Source of the DNA: Micromonospora sp. CB01531
Lineage (GTDB): Bacteria > Actinomycetota > Actinomycetes > Mycobacteriales > Micromonosporaceae
Direction of reading: 5' to 3'
Length of the DNA: 64,000 nucleotides
Assembly: GCF_001905095.1 (NCBI RefSeq)
Contig: NZ_LWLS01000013.1
Span: 65,339-129,338 of the forward strand
Positions 8,240 to 16,226 of this stretch are shown here, piece after piece (within the stretch, counting starts at the first letter, position 1; each line of letters opens with the position of its first letter). The notes under the pieces were generated by a model that worked only from the letters and a program-made list of their open reading frames with translations, did no database searches and was not told the origin of the DNA. The position numbers and the translations under genes were made by a program.

Positions 8240-10144
8240 ATGGGAGTTGTGCGGCGATTGCTAGCCGTCGGAACAGTTGTCGGGGTGGTGATCATGGGTG
8301 CGCCCGCTACGGCGAGCGCGACAGCGGACACCCCCGGCATCGTGATCGAAAACGGTGTGACCAAACCGGTCTTCTCCTACGCCGAGGCGATCCAGGAGGT
8401 CGTCTACGTCGAGGCGCCGATGGACAGTGACGGCGACGGCCGCCGGGACCTGATCGAGGTCGACGTGGTCCGGCCGGCCGAGACCAAGGCGGGCCTGCGG
8501 GTGCCCACCATCATGGAGGCCAGCCCGTACTACGGCCGGGACCCCGGCGACCCGCTGCCGGACAAGACCCGCGGATTCCCCGGCTGGTGGGACGAGTACT
8601 TCGTCCCCCGGGGCTACGCCGTCGTCCAAGTGGAGATGCAGGGCACCTCGCGGTCCTTCGGCTGCCCGACCACCGGCGGACCCGAGGACACCATCAGCAT
8701 CAAGGCGGTTGTCGACTGGCTCAACGGCCGCGCGTCGGCCTTCCACCACGACGGCAGCGCGGCGGTCGCCGACTGGAGCACCGGGAACGTGGGGATGCAG
8801 GGCGTGTCCTACGTCGGCACCCTGCCCAACGCGGTCGCCACCCAGGGCGTACCCGGCCTGCGGACCGTGGTGCCCATCTCCGCGATCTCCAGCTGGTACC
8901 GGTACGTAAACGACCAGGGGATCGCCTGGTCGACCTGGAGCGAGAACGTCAACTTCCGGTACACCGAGTACCTCGCCGACTACGTCTCCGTCGGCCGGAC
9001 GCTACCGGGTTCCGCGTCGGCGCCGGCCTGCGAGTCGGTCATCACCGGGCTCGGCGACGCCGAGCAGGCCAGCGCCTCCGACTTCACCCCGTTCTGGCAG
9101 CAGCGGAACTACCTGCCCGACGCCAACAAGATCAAGACAGCGGAGACGTCCGTGTTCATGGTGCACGGTCTCACCGACTTCAACGTCAAGACCATGCACT
9201 TCGCCGATCTGTGGCGTGAGGTCGAGAAGCGCCAGATGCCGCGCAAGATCTGGCTCCACCGCGGCGCGCACGTGAACCCGACCAGCTTCCGGCTCACCGA
9301 CTGGCAGGCGGTCATGCACAGGTGGATGGACCACTGGCTGTACGACATCCCCAACGGGATCATGGACGAGCCGATGGCGGACATTCAGCGTCCCGACGGC
9401 ACCTGGGAGACCCACTCGAGCTGGCCGGACGCCGCCGCCGAGAAGGTGGACCTGCGCTTCGGTCCGACGACGGCCGACGCGGCGGGCACCCTGACGCTCA
9501 ACGCGCCGAAGGGCAACCCCTCGCAGAGCTTCGTCGACCAGATCGAGTCGCAGGCAGTCAAGATCGGTAACGCGGAGCAGACCAACCCCGGCCGGCTCGC
9601 GTACGTGACCCCACCGCTCACTGCGGACGTACGCCTCTCCGGAACGCCGGAGCTGGCGGTCAGGATGTCGACGACGGCCGAGACGGCGCTGCTGTCGGCC
9701 CTCCTCGTCGACTACGGCGCGGGACCGACCGTCACCGTGGCGGGCAAGGACCCGCTGGAGGTGGTGCAGGAGTCCTGCGAGCCCGCGGACCTGGCCGATC
9801 GGACCGGGTGCGCCGAGCCGATGGAGGCGAGCGTCGCGATCACGCCGGAGCGCGTCCTGGCCTGGGGCCACATCGACGTGAAGAACTCGCCCGACATTCG
9901 GCGGAGCCACGCCCTGACGCCGGGCGAGGAGTACAACGTGCGATGGAAGACCCTCCCGTCCGAGCACGTCATCCCGGCCGGACACCGGATCGGCGTCGTC
10001 ATCACCGGCAACTACAACGCGAACCCGACGTCCAACCGCCCGGCGCGCGACGCGGCCGCGGTGGGCAGCCAGGTCACCGTGTACCTGAATGGCAGTGCGC
10101 TGACGCTTCCTGTCGTGGGGGGCACGGGCCGCCTGGGCTTCTGA
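8240..10144 (+). CDS. Secreted Xaa-Pro dipeptidyl-peptidase (S15 family)
   Basis: 634-residue serine hydrolase of the CocE/PepX superfamily that removes X-Pro dipeptides from peptide N-termini. A signal peptide (charged MGVVRR, hydrophobic core, cleavage near ATASA) covers about residues 1-27, so it acts outside the cell. The catalytic triad is readable as Ser190 in GVSYVG, Asp313 in HGLTDFN and His344 in RGAHVNP. Residues 440-630 form the C-terminal jelly-roll domain. The GGAGG ribosome site lies 8 bases before the ATG at 8240, and a strong hairpin follows. It stands alone, next to the dif site. Confidence 0.88.
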   Translation: MGVVRRLLAVGTVVGVVIMGAPATASATADTPGIVIENGVTKPVFSYAEAIQEVVYVEAPMDSDGDGRRDLIEVDVVRPAETKAGLRVPTIMEASPYYGRDPGDPLPDKTRGFPGWWDEYFVPRGYAVVQVEMQGTSRSFGCPTTGGPEDTISIKAVVDWLNGRASAFHHDGSAAVADWSTGNVGMQGVSYVGTLPNAVATQGVPGLRTVVPISAISSWYRYVNDQGIAWSTWSENVNFRYTEYLADYVSVGRTLPGSASAPACESVITGLGDAEQASASDFTPFWQQRNYLPDANKIKTAETSVFMVHGLTDFNVKTMHFADLWREVEKRQMPRKIWLHRGAHVNPTSFRLTDWQAVMHRWMDHWLYDIPNGIMDEPMADIQRPDGTWETHSSWPDAAAEKVDLRFGPTTADAAGTLTLNAPKGNPSQSFVDQIESQAVKIGNAEQTNPGRLAYVTPPLTADVRLSGTPELAVRMSTTAETALLSALLVDYGAGPTVTVAGKDPLEVVQESCEPADLADRTGCAEPMEASVAITPERVLAWGHIDVKNSPDIRRSHALTPGEEYNVRWKTLPSEHVIPAGHRIGVVITGNYNANPTSNRPARDAAAVGSQVTVYLNGSALTLPVVGGTGRLGF

Positions 10145-10176
10145 CCAGGAAGTCCCGTTGTTGACTGCCTGAACGA

Positions 10177-10225
10177 GCGGGCGGTCCCTCACCAGGGCTT
10201 GCAACCGAGGTGAGGGACCGCCCGC
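10177..10225 (+). terminator. Terminator hairpin of the S15 peptidase gene
   Basis: Perfect 17-bp stem: GCGGGCGGTCCCTCACC at 10177-10193 pairs with its exact complement at 10209-10225, loop of 15 bases. Confidence 0.75.
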
Positions 10226-10290
10226 CAGGTGGCGCGTCCGTCAGGCGGCCTCAGGCAGGCGTTACGCCCCACCTGATCCCGCTTCCGCTG

Positions 10291-10318
10291 ACATTCGATA
10301 ATGCACATTATGTCAAGT
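10291..10318 (+). other. dif: Chromosome dimer resolution site dif (actinobacterial type)
   Basis: The 28 bases divide as ACATTCGATAA (left, XerC-type arm), TGCACA (centre) and TTATGTCAAGT (right, XerD-type arm). From the sixth base on, it fits the actinobacterial dif consensus known to me from the literature (CGATAAT, two variable bases, ACATTATGTCAAGT); only the outermost left bases differ. XerC/XerD act here with FtsK to resolve chromosome dimers. Its presence implies a circular chromosome and places this part of the window at the replication terminus. I rely on memory of the consensus; a whole-genome skew plot would confirm it. Confidence 0.85.
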
Positions 10319-10325
10319 AGAAGCG

Positions 10326-10544
10326 GTGAGCCCTCTCCCAGCCGGGTTCGGGAACCCCGGCGCCCCGACGATCCCGTGGGAGGCGCTCGTGCCGGAGTCG
10401 CCGGGCCGCGGCCAGGACTGGTCGCAGTTCAAGCTGGCGTACGGCCCGGAGTTGGCCACGGCAACCGCATGGATGCTGGCGCGCGACGAGGTTGTCTCCG
10501 AGGGCACGCACCCGGACTTCGCGGCCAAGGCGATCGCCACGTAG
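10326..10544 (+). CDS. Small hypothetical protein beginning beside dif
   Basis: 72-residue frame from GTG at 10326, seven bases after dif. Third codon positions are mostly G or C, and the product (IPWEALVPESPGRGQDWSQF and so on) looks like real protein, but no family is recognised. It ends abruptly at AKAIAT and may be the N-terminal part of a longer gene truncated by recombination at this locus. The remaining 165 bases before the recombinase hold no supported gene. Confidence 0.35.
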   Translation: MSPLPAGFGNPGAPTIPWEALVPESPGRGQDWSQFKLAYGPELATATAWMLARDEVVSEGTHPDFAAKAIAT

Positions 10545-10690
10545 CCGGCCGAGCCGGGCCGCCCGTATGTGAGCGAGCACCCCCGCCGAACCCATGCCCC
10601 TGCAGGAAGGTATGCGCGCCCACGCGGGATCTTGGCGATGGGCGCCCCGCTGCTGGGCCTCTTCCCCACCACCTGCCCGCAGACGTGAAA

Positions 10691-10718
10691 ATCATGCATA
10701 ATATGCCTTATGCATGAC
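10691..10718 (+). other. Dif-like 11-6-11 site over the recombinase start codon
   Basis: Left arm ATCATGCATAA, centre TATGCC, right arm TTATGCATGAC. The arms are near-perfect inverted repeats (TCATGCATAA against TTATGCATGA) and share the core ATAA...TTATG spacing of dif, exactly 400 bases from the dif site and in the same orientation. The ATG of the recombinase at 10710 lies in the right arm. It may be the recombinase's own crossover site, an operator for autoregulation, or both; function is inferred from architecture only. Confidence 0.55.
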
Positions 10719-11717
10719 AAACCGGACGAAGCGGTAGGGCAACTGATCGAGGAGTTCCTGACCGCCCGGGCCACCCGCAAGCCCTCCCCCCACACCCTGG
10801 CGGCGTACCGGCGGGACCTCGCCACCGTCGCGGCCCTGGTCGGCGAGGACGAGACCACTCCCCTCCCCCTCGATCAACTGCCGATCACCGCCCTCTCCCC
10901 CCGGGTCATGCGAACGGCGTTCGCCCGGTTCGCCGCCCCGCGCGCCGCCGCCTCCGTACACCGCGCCTGGTCCACCTGGAACAGCTTCTTCACCTTCCTG
11001 GTGGCGGAGGGGGTCGTACCGGGGAATCCGATGCCGGCGGTGGGGCGGCCCCGCACCCCGCTCCCCCAGCCCAAGCCGCTGCGCGGCGAGGACACCCCGG
11101 AGGAACTCCTCGCCGCGGTGACCCGGGACGACGGCCGGCAGCGCGACCCATGGCCCGAGCGTGACCTGGCGGTGCTGTCCCTGGCGCTGTGCGCGGGCCT
11201 GCGCCTGTCGGAGCTGTTGGCGTTGCGGGTGGCGTCGCTGGCCGGACGGCCCGGCGAGCGGCGGGTGGACGTGGCCGGCAAGGGCGGTCGCCCTCGGACC
11301 GTGCCGATCGAGTCGGGTGTGGATCGGGTGCTGGCGGACTACCTGGACAGTCGCCGGCGCCGGTTCGGTGCGCGCAGCGTACGGCCGGACTCGCCGTTGC
11401 TGGTGGACCGGCGGGGTGGGCCGCTGCGCCGGGGCGGCCTGCAGTATCTGGTGGAGTCCTGCTATCGGCGGGCGGGGATCGGTGACCGGGTGCCGCGGGG
11501 GGCGCGGCTGCACGCGTTGCGGCACACGTTCGCGACCCGGTTGGCGGAGGACGGGGCGAGCGCGGCGGAGATCATGCGGTTGCTGGGGCACGCGTCGTTG
11601 GCGTCGTCGCAGACGTACATCGAGGTGACGGCGGGTCAGCAGCGGGCGGCGGTGCGGTCGAACCGCACGAATCGCGCGTTGGCGGCGCTGGTGGGTGGGC
11701 GGGGCGGCGATCCCTGA
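10710..11717 (+). CDS. Tyrosine recombinase (XerC/XerD-like integrase)
   Basis: 335-residue site-specific recombinase. Residues about 8-120 form the core-binding SAM-like domain (SPHTLAAYRRDL), residues 145-320 the catalytic domain. The active-site set is complete: Arg165 in GLRLSEL, Lys in VAGKGGRPRTV, His268-x-x-Arg271 in LHALRHTF, His in LLGHASL and the nucleophile Tyr in SQTYIEV. It is longer than typical XerC/D (about 300) by N- and C-terminal tails. Start ATG lies within a dif-like palindrome. Whether it is the housekeeping Xer protein or an element-borne integrase is unclear. Confidence 0.85.
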   Translation: MHDKPDEAVGQLIEEFLTARATRKPSPHTLAAYRRDLATVAALVGEDETTPLPLDQLPITALSPRVMRTAFARFAAPRAAASVHRAWSTWNSFFTFLVAEGVVPGNPMPAVGRPRTPLPQPKPLRGEDTPEELLAAVTRDDGRQRDPWPERDLAVLSLALCAGLRLSELLALRVASLAGRPGERRVDVAGKGGRPRTVPIESGVDRVLADYLDSRRRRFGARSVRPDSPLLVDRRGGPLRRGGLQYLVESCYRRAGIGDRVPRGARLHALRHTFATRLAEDGASAAEIMRLLGHASLASSQTYIEVTAGQQRAAVRSNRTNRALAALVGGRGGDP

Positions 11718-11737
11718 TCGGGCGGGTGAGCTTCGCC
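11631..11737 (+). repeat. Direct repeat, copy A (3' end of recombinase gene)
   Basis: 107 bases covering the last 28 codons of the tyrosine recombinase and 20 bases beyond its stop. Copy B lies 1,804 bases downstream; by my own ungapped alignment 98 of 107 positions agree. The block includes the small inverted repeat TGCGGT-CGA-ACCGCA. Confidence 0.85.
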
Positions 11738-11757
11738 CGGGCGGGCAGTGGGAAAAG

Positions 11758-11790
11758 GACCAGGCCGCGGGCGAGCAGCGCGGCCTGGTC
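11758..11790 (+). terminator. Hairpin after the recombinase gene
   Basis: Perfect 12-bp stem (GACCAGGCCGCG with its complement) and a 9-base loop, 40 bases after the recombinase stop. It lies just beyond repeat copy A and has no counterpart next to copy B. Confidence 0.6.
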
Positions 11791-11994
11791 GCGGGTCAGG
11801 GTGAGCACGTGCAGTCGTACCCGGTCTGGCCGTTGCGGCGGTCGTGCGAGCCGTCGCACTCCGGGGCGCCCTCATCGACACCCCGATCGTGCCGTCGCCG
11901 CAGTCGGCGATGCTCGGTACGGGGCTCGAGCCGGGTGCTCTTCGTTGTATCGGAATCCGGCGCGGACGCGCCCGGCCGCTGACAGACTCGTCCG

Positions 11995-13320
11995 GTGAGC
12001 GGCTTCGGGTGGCGGGGGCGCCTCGGGCCTGCGGTGCCGGTGGCCCCTGCGGCTCGGGTGGACCGGTTCGAGGTCTTCTTCGATCTGGTTTTCGTCTTCT
12101 CGTTCTTCATCATCACCCGGTCCACCGCGCGGGATGTCAGCGGCGGGGCACTGTGGCACGCCCTGCTGGTCCTCGCGGTGCTCTGGTGGTCGTGGGTGTT
12201 GCACAGCGTGGTCGCCACCCGGGTCCGGCTCGGCGAGGGCTTCGTGCCGGTGCTGATGACGGTCGGCATGGCGTCGCTGTTCACCTTCGCCCTGTCGCTG
12301 CCGCAGGCGTTTCGGGATGTGCGGGGTGCCGCCGGGCCGATCGTGGCAGCAGTTAGCTACATCGTGTTCCGCGGAGTGCACCTGCTGCTCTACCTGTATG
12401 TGGTGCGGGACAGCCCGAACGATCGCCGGCAGTTGATCCGGTTCGCGCCGGAGTTGGTCGGCAGCACCTTGCTGCTGCTCGCCGCCGCGCTGATTCCCCC
12501 GGCCATACACGGCTCCGCCGCGGCGCCATACATCCGGGACGGGCTGTGGGCGCTGGTCGTGCTGCTCCAATTCGGCAGCGGCCAACTCGGCACCTGGGGC
12601 TGGGACATCGCCTCGGCCGAGCACTGGACGGAACGGTACGACCTGATTCTGATCATCGCCTTGGGTGAATCGGTCATTTCCGTTGGCGTCGGGAGCAACC
12701 TGATCGGGCAGCCACCCACCCTGCCAGCGGTGGGTGCGGCGGTGCTCAGCATCTTCTTCACCGCCGCGCTCTGGTGGGCGCACTACGACATGATCGGGCC
12801 GGCCGCCCGGATCGCCCTGCATGCGGCGCAGGGCAAACCCCGGGTCACCATGGCCCGGGACGCGTACGCGTACTGCTATCTGCCGATGATCGCCGGGATC
12901 ATCTTGTTCGCGCTGGGCTCCGAGGAGATCGTGCACCAGATCACCAGCCCGAACATCTCCAACTTGGAGCCGGCCCGTGGCGCGGCCGAGCCGCTGCTCT
13001 TCGGCGGGGTGTTCCTGTACCTCTGCGGCAGCATCCTCTTCCAACTGCGGACCCTGCACACCCTCAGCTGGACCCGGGTGATCACGCTAGGGCTGCTTGC
13101 CATCTGCCCCCCGTTGGTCGACCAGCTGCCGGCACTGGGAACCATGGCACTGCTGACCGCGATCTGCGTGGGCATGGTGGCCGTTGAGGTGGTCGTCTTC
13201 AGTGAAGGCCGGGCGGTGCTGCGCAGGTTGGTCCTCGAGGAACGGGCCAGCCACGAGGCGCACGAGGCCGCCTACCGGGCGCGCTGGCATGAGCCGAACG
13301 AGCCGGACGAGGGCGAGTGA
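11995..13320 (+). CDS. LtrA-family membrane protein
   Basis: 441-residue multi-span membrane protein of the low temperature requirement A family. The N-terminal pattern RVDRFEVFFDLVFVF is the family hallmark, and about 11-12 hydrophobic helices follow up to a charged C-terminal tail (EERASHEAHEAAYRARW). LtrA was linked to growth at low temperature in Listeria; the biochemical role is unknown. GTG start at 11995. The gene lies between the two copies of the recombinase-tail repeat, so it may have been carried in or rearranged by that recombinase. Confidence 0.82.
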   Translation: MSGFGWRGRLGPAVPVAPAARVDRFEVFFDLVFVFSFFIITRSTARDVSGGALWHALLVLAVLWWSWVLHSVVATRVRLGEGFVPVLMTVGMASLFTFALSLPQAFRDVRGAAGPIVAAVSYIVFRGVHLLLYLYVVRDSPNDRRQLIRFAPELVGSTLLLLAAALIPPAIHGSAAAPYIRDGLWALVVLLQFGSGQLGTWGWDIASAEHWTERYDLILIIALGESVISVGVGSNLIGQPPTLPAVGAAVLSIFFTAALWWAHYDMIGPAARIALHAAQGKPRVTMARDAYAYCYLPMIAGIILFALGSEEIVHQITSPNISNLEPARGAAEPLLFGGVFLYLCGSILFQLRTLHTLSWTRVITLGLLAICPPLVDQLPALGTMALLTAICVGMVAVEVVVFSEGRAVLRRLVLEERASHEAHEAAYRARWHEPNEPDEGE

Positions 13321-13434
13321 CCGGGCCGTCGTCGGCGCCGTCGAACGAGGCCACCCTCCTTGGTGACCGTGGGGACCGGTACGGCGTCGTCGAGCGGCAG
13401 GTATCGGCCGTAGTCACCGCACTGGTTGAGCGGG

Positions 13435-13541
13435 GCGGGTCAGCAGCGGGTTGCGGTGCGGTCGAACCGCACGAATCGCGCGTTGGCGGTGCCGGTGGGT
13501 GGGGGTGGCGACGATTCCCGATCGGGCGGGTGAGCTTCGCC
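13435..13541 (+). repeat. Direct repeat, copy B (displaced recombinase tail)
   Basis: Copy of the recombinase 3' end. In the matching frame it reads AGQQRVAVRSNRTNRALAVP, close to the functional tail, then diverges and stops later. Nothing of the catalytic domain precedes it. All nine differences from copy A are substitutions, so the copies have drifted since duplication. Confidence 0.8.
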
Positions 13542-13583
13542 GGTTCGGGGTGTGGTCGGGGGCGGGGGCGTGATGCTGCACGT

Positions 13584-13784
13584 ATGCGAGAGGTAGCTGA
13601 TGTCCCGATCGTGGGTGGGCCGGCCGACGGGCGTACCGCGACGGTTGAGCTGGACGATCGCGGGGACCCGCCGGCCGAGTTGCATCCGGGAGAGGTCGAC
13701 GTGGTGGGCGATGGCCTGTACGTGCGGGAGCCGGTGGTCGGCGCGGGGCCGCCGTGGACGTACCACTGGCAGGCGGCCTCGTGA
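13584..13784 (+). CDS. Small conserved-looking hypothetical protein (66 aa)
   Basis: Starts at ATG 13584 (MREVADVPIVGGPADGRTAT) and ends HWQAAS. The GGPADGRT opening and the compact acidic beta-type sequence resemble small actinomycete and phage-associated proteins, but no function is known. It follows repeat copy B by 42 bases and converges with the DUF6194 gene, with 6 bases between stops. Confidence 0.6.
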   Translation: MREVADVPIVGGPADGRTATVELDDRGDPPAELHPGEVDVVGDGLYVREPVVGAGPPWTYHWQAAS

Positions 13785-13790
13785 CCCCGG

Positions 13791-14282
13791 TCAGTGGCGG
13801 CGGTCGAGGGTGCGGCGGTGTCGTTGCCGTGCCCGCTGGTGGGCGTGGGCGAGCAGCCGATCGGTTTCGGTCAGGCTGGCGGCGCCGGGGTTGAGTACGC
13901 ACGCCCATCCGTGGGTGCCGTAGACGGGGTGGGGCAGGATCTCGTCGAGGACGGTGGCGTCGAGTGATGGCCGGTGGTCGGTGAACCGGGCGGGTGGGTA
14001 GCCGAAGCGGCGTTCGAACTCGGTGCGGCCGAGGTCGAGGTTGAGCCGGTAGACGCCGGGCCGGTCGAGCTGGGAGTCGTCGTCGAAGCCGGGCATGTCG
14101 TGTTCGCCGAGGGTGGCGAAGGGTCGGCGGTGGTCGTCGCCGACGTGGAAGAAGCGCCATCCCCAGCTCGCTGGCGGGGCGCCGGAGGCTTCGTCGGCGA
14201 CGACGACGGTGACCTCGGGTAGGGCGAGGATGCGGTCGGCGATCTGGTCGGCGGTCGGGGCGGGTACGGCGGTGGACGTCAT
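13791..14282 (-). CDS. DUF6194 family protein
   Basis: 163-residue cytoplasmic protein. The conserved patterns GWRFFHVGDDHRRPFATL, GFDDDSQLDRPGVYRLNLD, FGYPPARF and LPHPVYGTHGW are those of DUF6194, an actinobacterial family of unknown function. The C-terminus (AHAHQRARQRHRR) is basic. ATG at 14282. The 201 bases upstream, up to the ABC permease gene, hold no supported feature. Confidence 0.75.
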   Translation of the reverse strand: MTSTAVPAPTADQIADRILALPEVTVVVADEASGAPPASWGWRFFHVGDDHRRPFATLGEHDMPGFDDDSQLDRPGVYRLNLDLGRTEFERRFGYPPARFTDHRPSLDATVLDEILPHPVYGTHGWACVLNPGAASLTETDRLLAHAHQRARQRHRRTLDRRH

Positions 14283-14483
14283 GGCTTTAACCGTATCGTT
14301 GAACTGCCCTGTGAAGCTTTTCCGCTGTTAGGCCGGTGAATTTCGGCTAAACCTTCAAACGGCGGGAAATGGGCAGGCGGCGCGGGCGGGTGGGGTGCGG
14401 CAGCGCCGGTACGGGCCGGACGCCGTCCGGGGCCCCGGGCAGCGCGGGCGGGCGATGCTGGTGGCGTCCGGCCGTCTCGCCGA

Positions 14484-16226
14484 CTAGCTGGTGGCGGGGC
14501 GGGGCCGGCTTCCGCGCGTGCCGATGGTGGTGGCGGTGGTGACGGCGAACGCGCCGAGCAGCGCCAGCGCGGTGGCGGGGGCGAGTGCGGCCCAGGGGGC
14601 ACGTTCGACGTACGGCATGGCTTCGGCGAGCAGGAGTCCCCATTCCGGGGTGGGTGGCTGGGCGCCGAGTCCGACGAAGCTGAGGGAGGCGATCGCCAGC
14701 GCGGTCCCGGGTAGTCGCAGGACGGTGTGTCGGGTGACCGCGGGCAGCACTCCGGGCAGCACGTGGGTGCGAAGGATGCGGGTGGGGCTGGCCCCGAGCA
14801 TCCGGCTGGCCTGTACGTGGCCGGTGGCGCGTTCCTCTTGGACGAGGGCTGCGGTGTGGGCGGCCAGTGGTGCCCAGGCGGTGGCGGCGACCGCGATGGC
14901 GGCGCCGGTGGTGCTCGGCCCGAGGGCCGCCGCGACCAGCAGCCCGGCGATCACGGGCGGCAGGGTGTTGGCGACCTCGACGGCGCCGGTGGACAGGCGT
15001 GGGAGCAGGCCGGCGGCCAGGCCGGTGAGGAGGGCGAGGGCGTTGACGGCGGTGGCGGTGCCGATGGTGTGCAGTGCGCCGTGGCCGAGGCGGGCGAGGA
15101 TGTCTCGGCCGAGCGCGTCGTGGCCGAACGGCGCGTCGAGGGTGGGTCCGGCGAGGCGGAGGTTCAGGTCGACGGCGGTCGGGTCGCCGGTGAGTCCGGC
15201 CAGGGTGGTTGCCCCGAGCAGGCCGGCGAGCACGGCCGGTAGCAGCCAGCGGCGGTGGTGGTGGGTGGGCGGGTCCGGTGGCGGTGGTGCGGCGATCGCC
15301 GCGGCGGTGCGGGCCGGTCCGAGGGCCAGCCGGTGGGCCGTGGCGGCGAGCGCACCCGCCGTGGTGGCGACGGCGAGCAGTGCCAGCACGGCGCCTTGCA
15401 GCAGGGGTAGGTCCTGGGCGGTGGCGGCGCCGAGCGCGACGCGGCCCAGTCCGGGTATCGCGAAGAGGATCTCGACGGCGACGGCGCCGCCGACCAGGCC
15501 GACGACGACGAGGGCGAGTTGCGGGAACAGTGGGGGCAGGCAGCGGCGTAGGGCGCCGTGGGCGAGGGTCCGCCATGGCAGGCCGGCGGCGCGCCAGGTC
15601 CGTGTCCAGGGTTCCCGGTACGCCCCGGGCAGGGCGTCGTCGGCGAGCCGGCCGAGCAGCCCGCCGGCGGGGATGCCGAGGGCGAGGGCGGGCAGTACGA
15701 GGTGTGCGGGGGTCGACCAGCCGAACGGTGGCAGCCACCGCAGCCAGACCGCCCCGGTGAGCAGCAGGAGCGTGCCGAGCAGGAATTCGGGTACGGCGGC
15801 GAGGGCGGCGCCGGTGCCGCCGGGGCGGGGTCGGGTGGGTCCGTGCCTGAGGCGGCGGCCGGTGAGCAGGGCGGTGACGGTGAGCGCGACGGCGAGGGCG
15901 GCGCCCATGAGGGTCAGCGACACCGCGAGGGACTGCCACACGGTGGGGGCGACGGGGTGGCCGGATACCCACGAGGTGCCCAGGTCGCCGTGGGTGAGTC
16001 CGGTGAGCCAGCGGCGGGACAGGGTCAGCGGGCCGTCGTCGAGGTGCAGCCGGTCGCGGATCGCGGTGAGCGCGGCGGGGTCGGGTTCGCGTTCGCCGTA
16101 CTGGGCGCGGAGGATGCTGCGGGCCGGGTCCCGGCCGGACAGCCAGGGCAGCACGCTGAGCAGCGCCAGGAGTGCGGCGGCGGCGGCGAGTCGGGAGGCG
16201 GCGGTGAGCGCCGGGTGGGTGGTCAT
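14484..16226 (-). CDS. Fused ABC permease (DppB-DppC type)
   Basis: 580-residue membrane protein in which two permease domains of the peptide/nickel importer class are joined. Residues about 1-320 match DppB/NikB (GDLGTSWVSGHPVAP, then a permease loop near IPGLGRVALGAATAQD); residues about 345-575 match DppC/NikC (APFGHDALGRDILARL, then EERATGHVQASRMLGAS as the coupling-helix region). The ATG at 16226 overlaps the lipoprotein stop by four bases. No ATP-binding gene follows within the window, which is unusual because these operons normally end with one or two ATPases. Confidence 0.85.
   Translation of the reverse strand: MTTHPALTAASRLAAAAALLALLSVLPWLSGRDPARSILRAQYGEREPDPAALTAIRDRLHLDDGPLTLSRRWLTGLTHGDLGTSWVSGHPVAPTVWQSLAVSLTLMGAALAVALTVTALLTGRRLRHGPTRPRPGGTGAALAAVPEFLLGTLLLLTGAVWLRWLPPFGWSTPAHLVLPALALGIPAGGLLGRLADDALPGAYREPWTRTWRAAGLPWRTLAHGALRRCLPPLFPQLALVVVGLVGGAVAVEILFAIPGLGRVALGAATAQDLPLLQGAVLALLAVATTAGALAATAHRLALGPARTAAAIAAPPPPDPPTHHHRRWLLPAVLAGLLGATTLAGLTGDPTAVDLNLRLAGPTLDAPFGHDALGRDILARLGHGALHTIGTATAVNALALLTGLAAGLLPRLSTGAVEVANTLPPVIAGLLVAAALGPSTTGAAIAVAATAWAPLAAHTAALVQEERATGHVQASRMLGASPTRILRTHVLPGVLPAVTRHTVLRLPGTALAIASLSFVGLGAQPPTPEWGLLLAEAMPYVERAPWAALAPATALALLGAFAVTTATTIGTRGSRPRPATS

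Noticed and set aside
11718..11994. Possible minus-strand gene between recombinase and ltrA (VLTLTRDQAALLARGL)
   Set aside because: A short stretch looks protein-like, but it is inside the hairpin and no start, length or family supports a gene.
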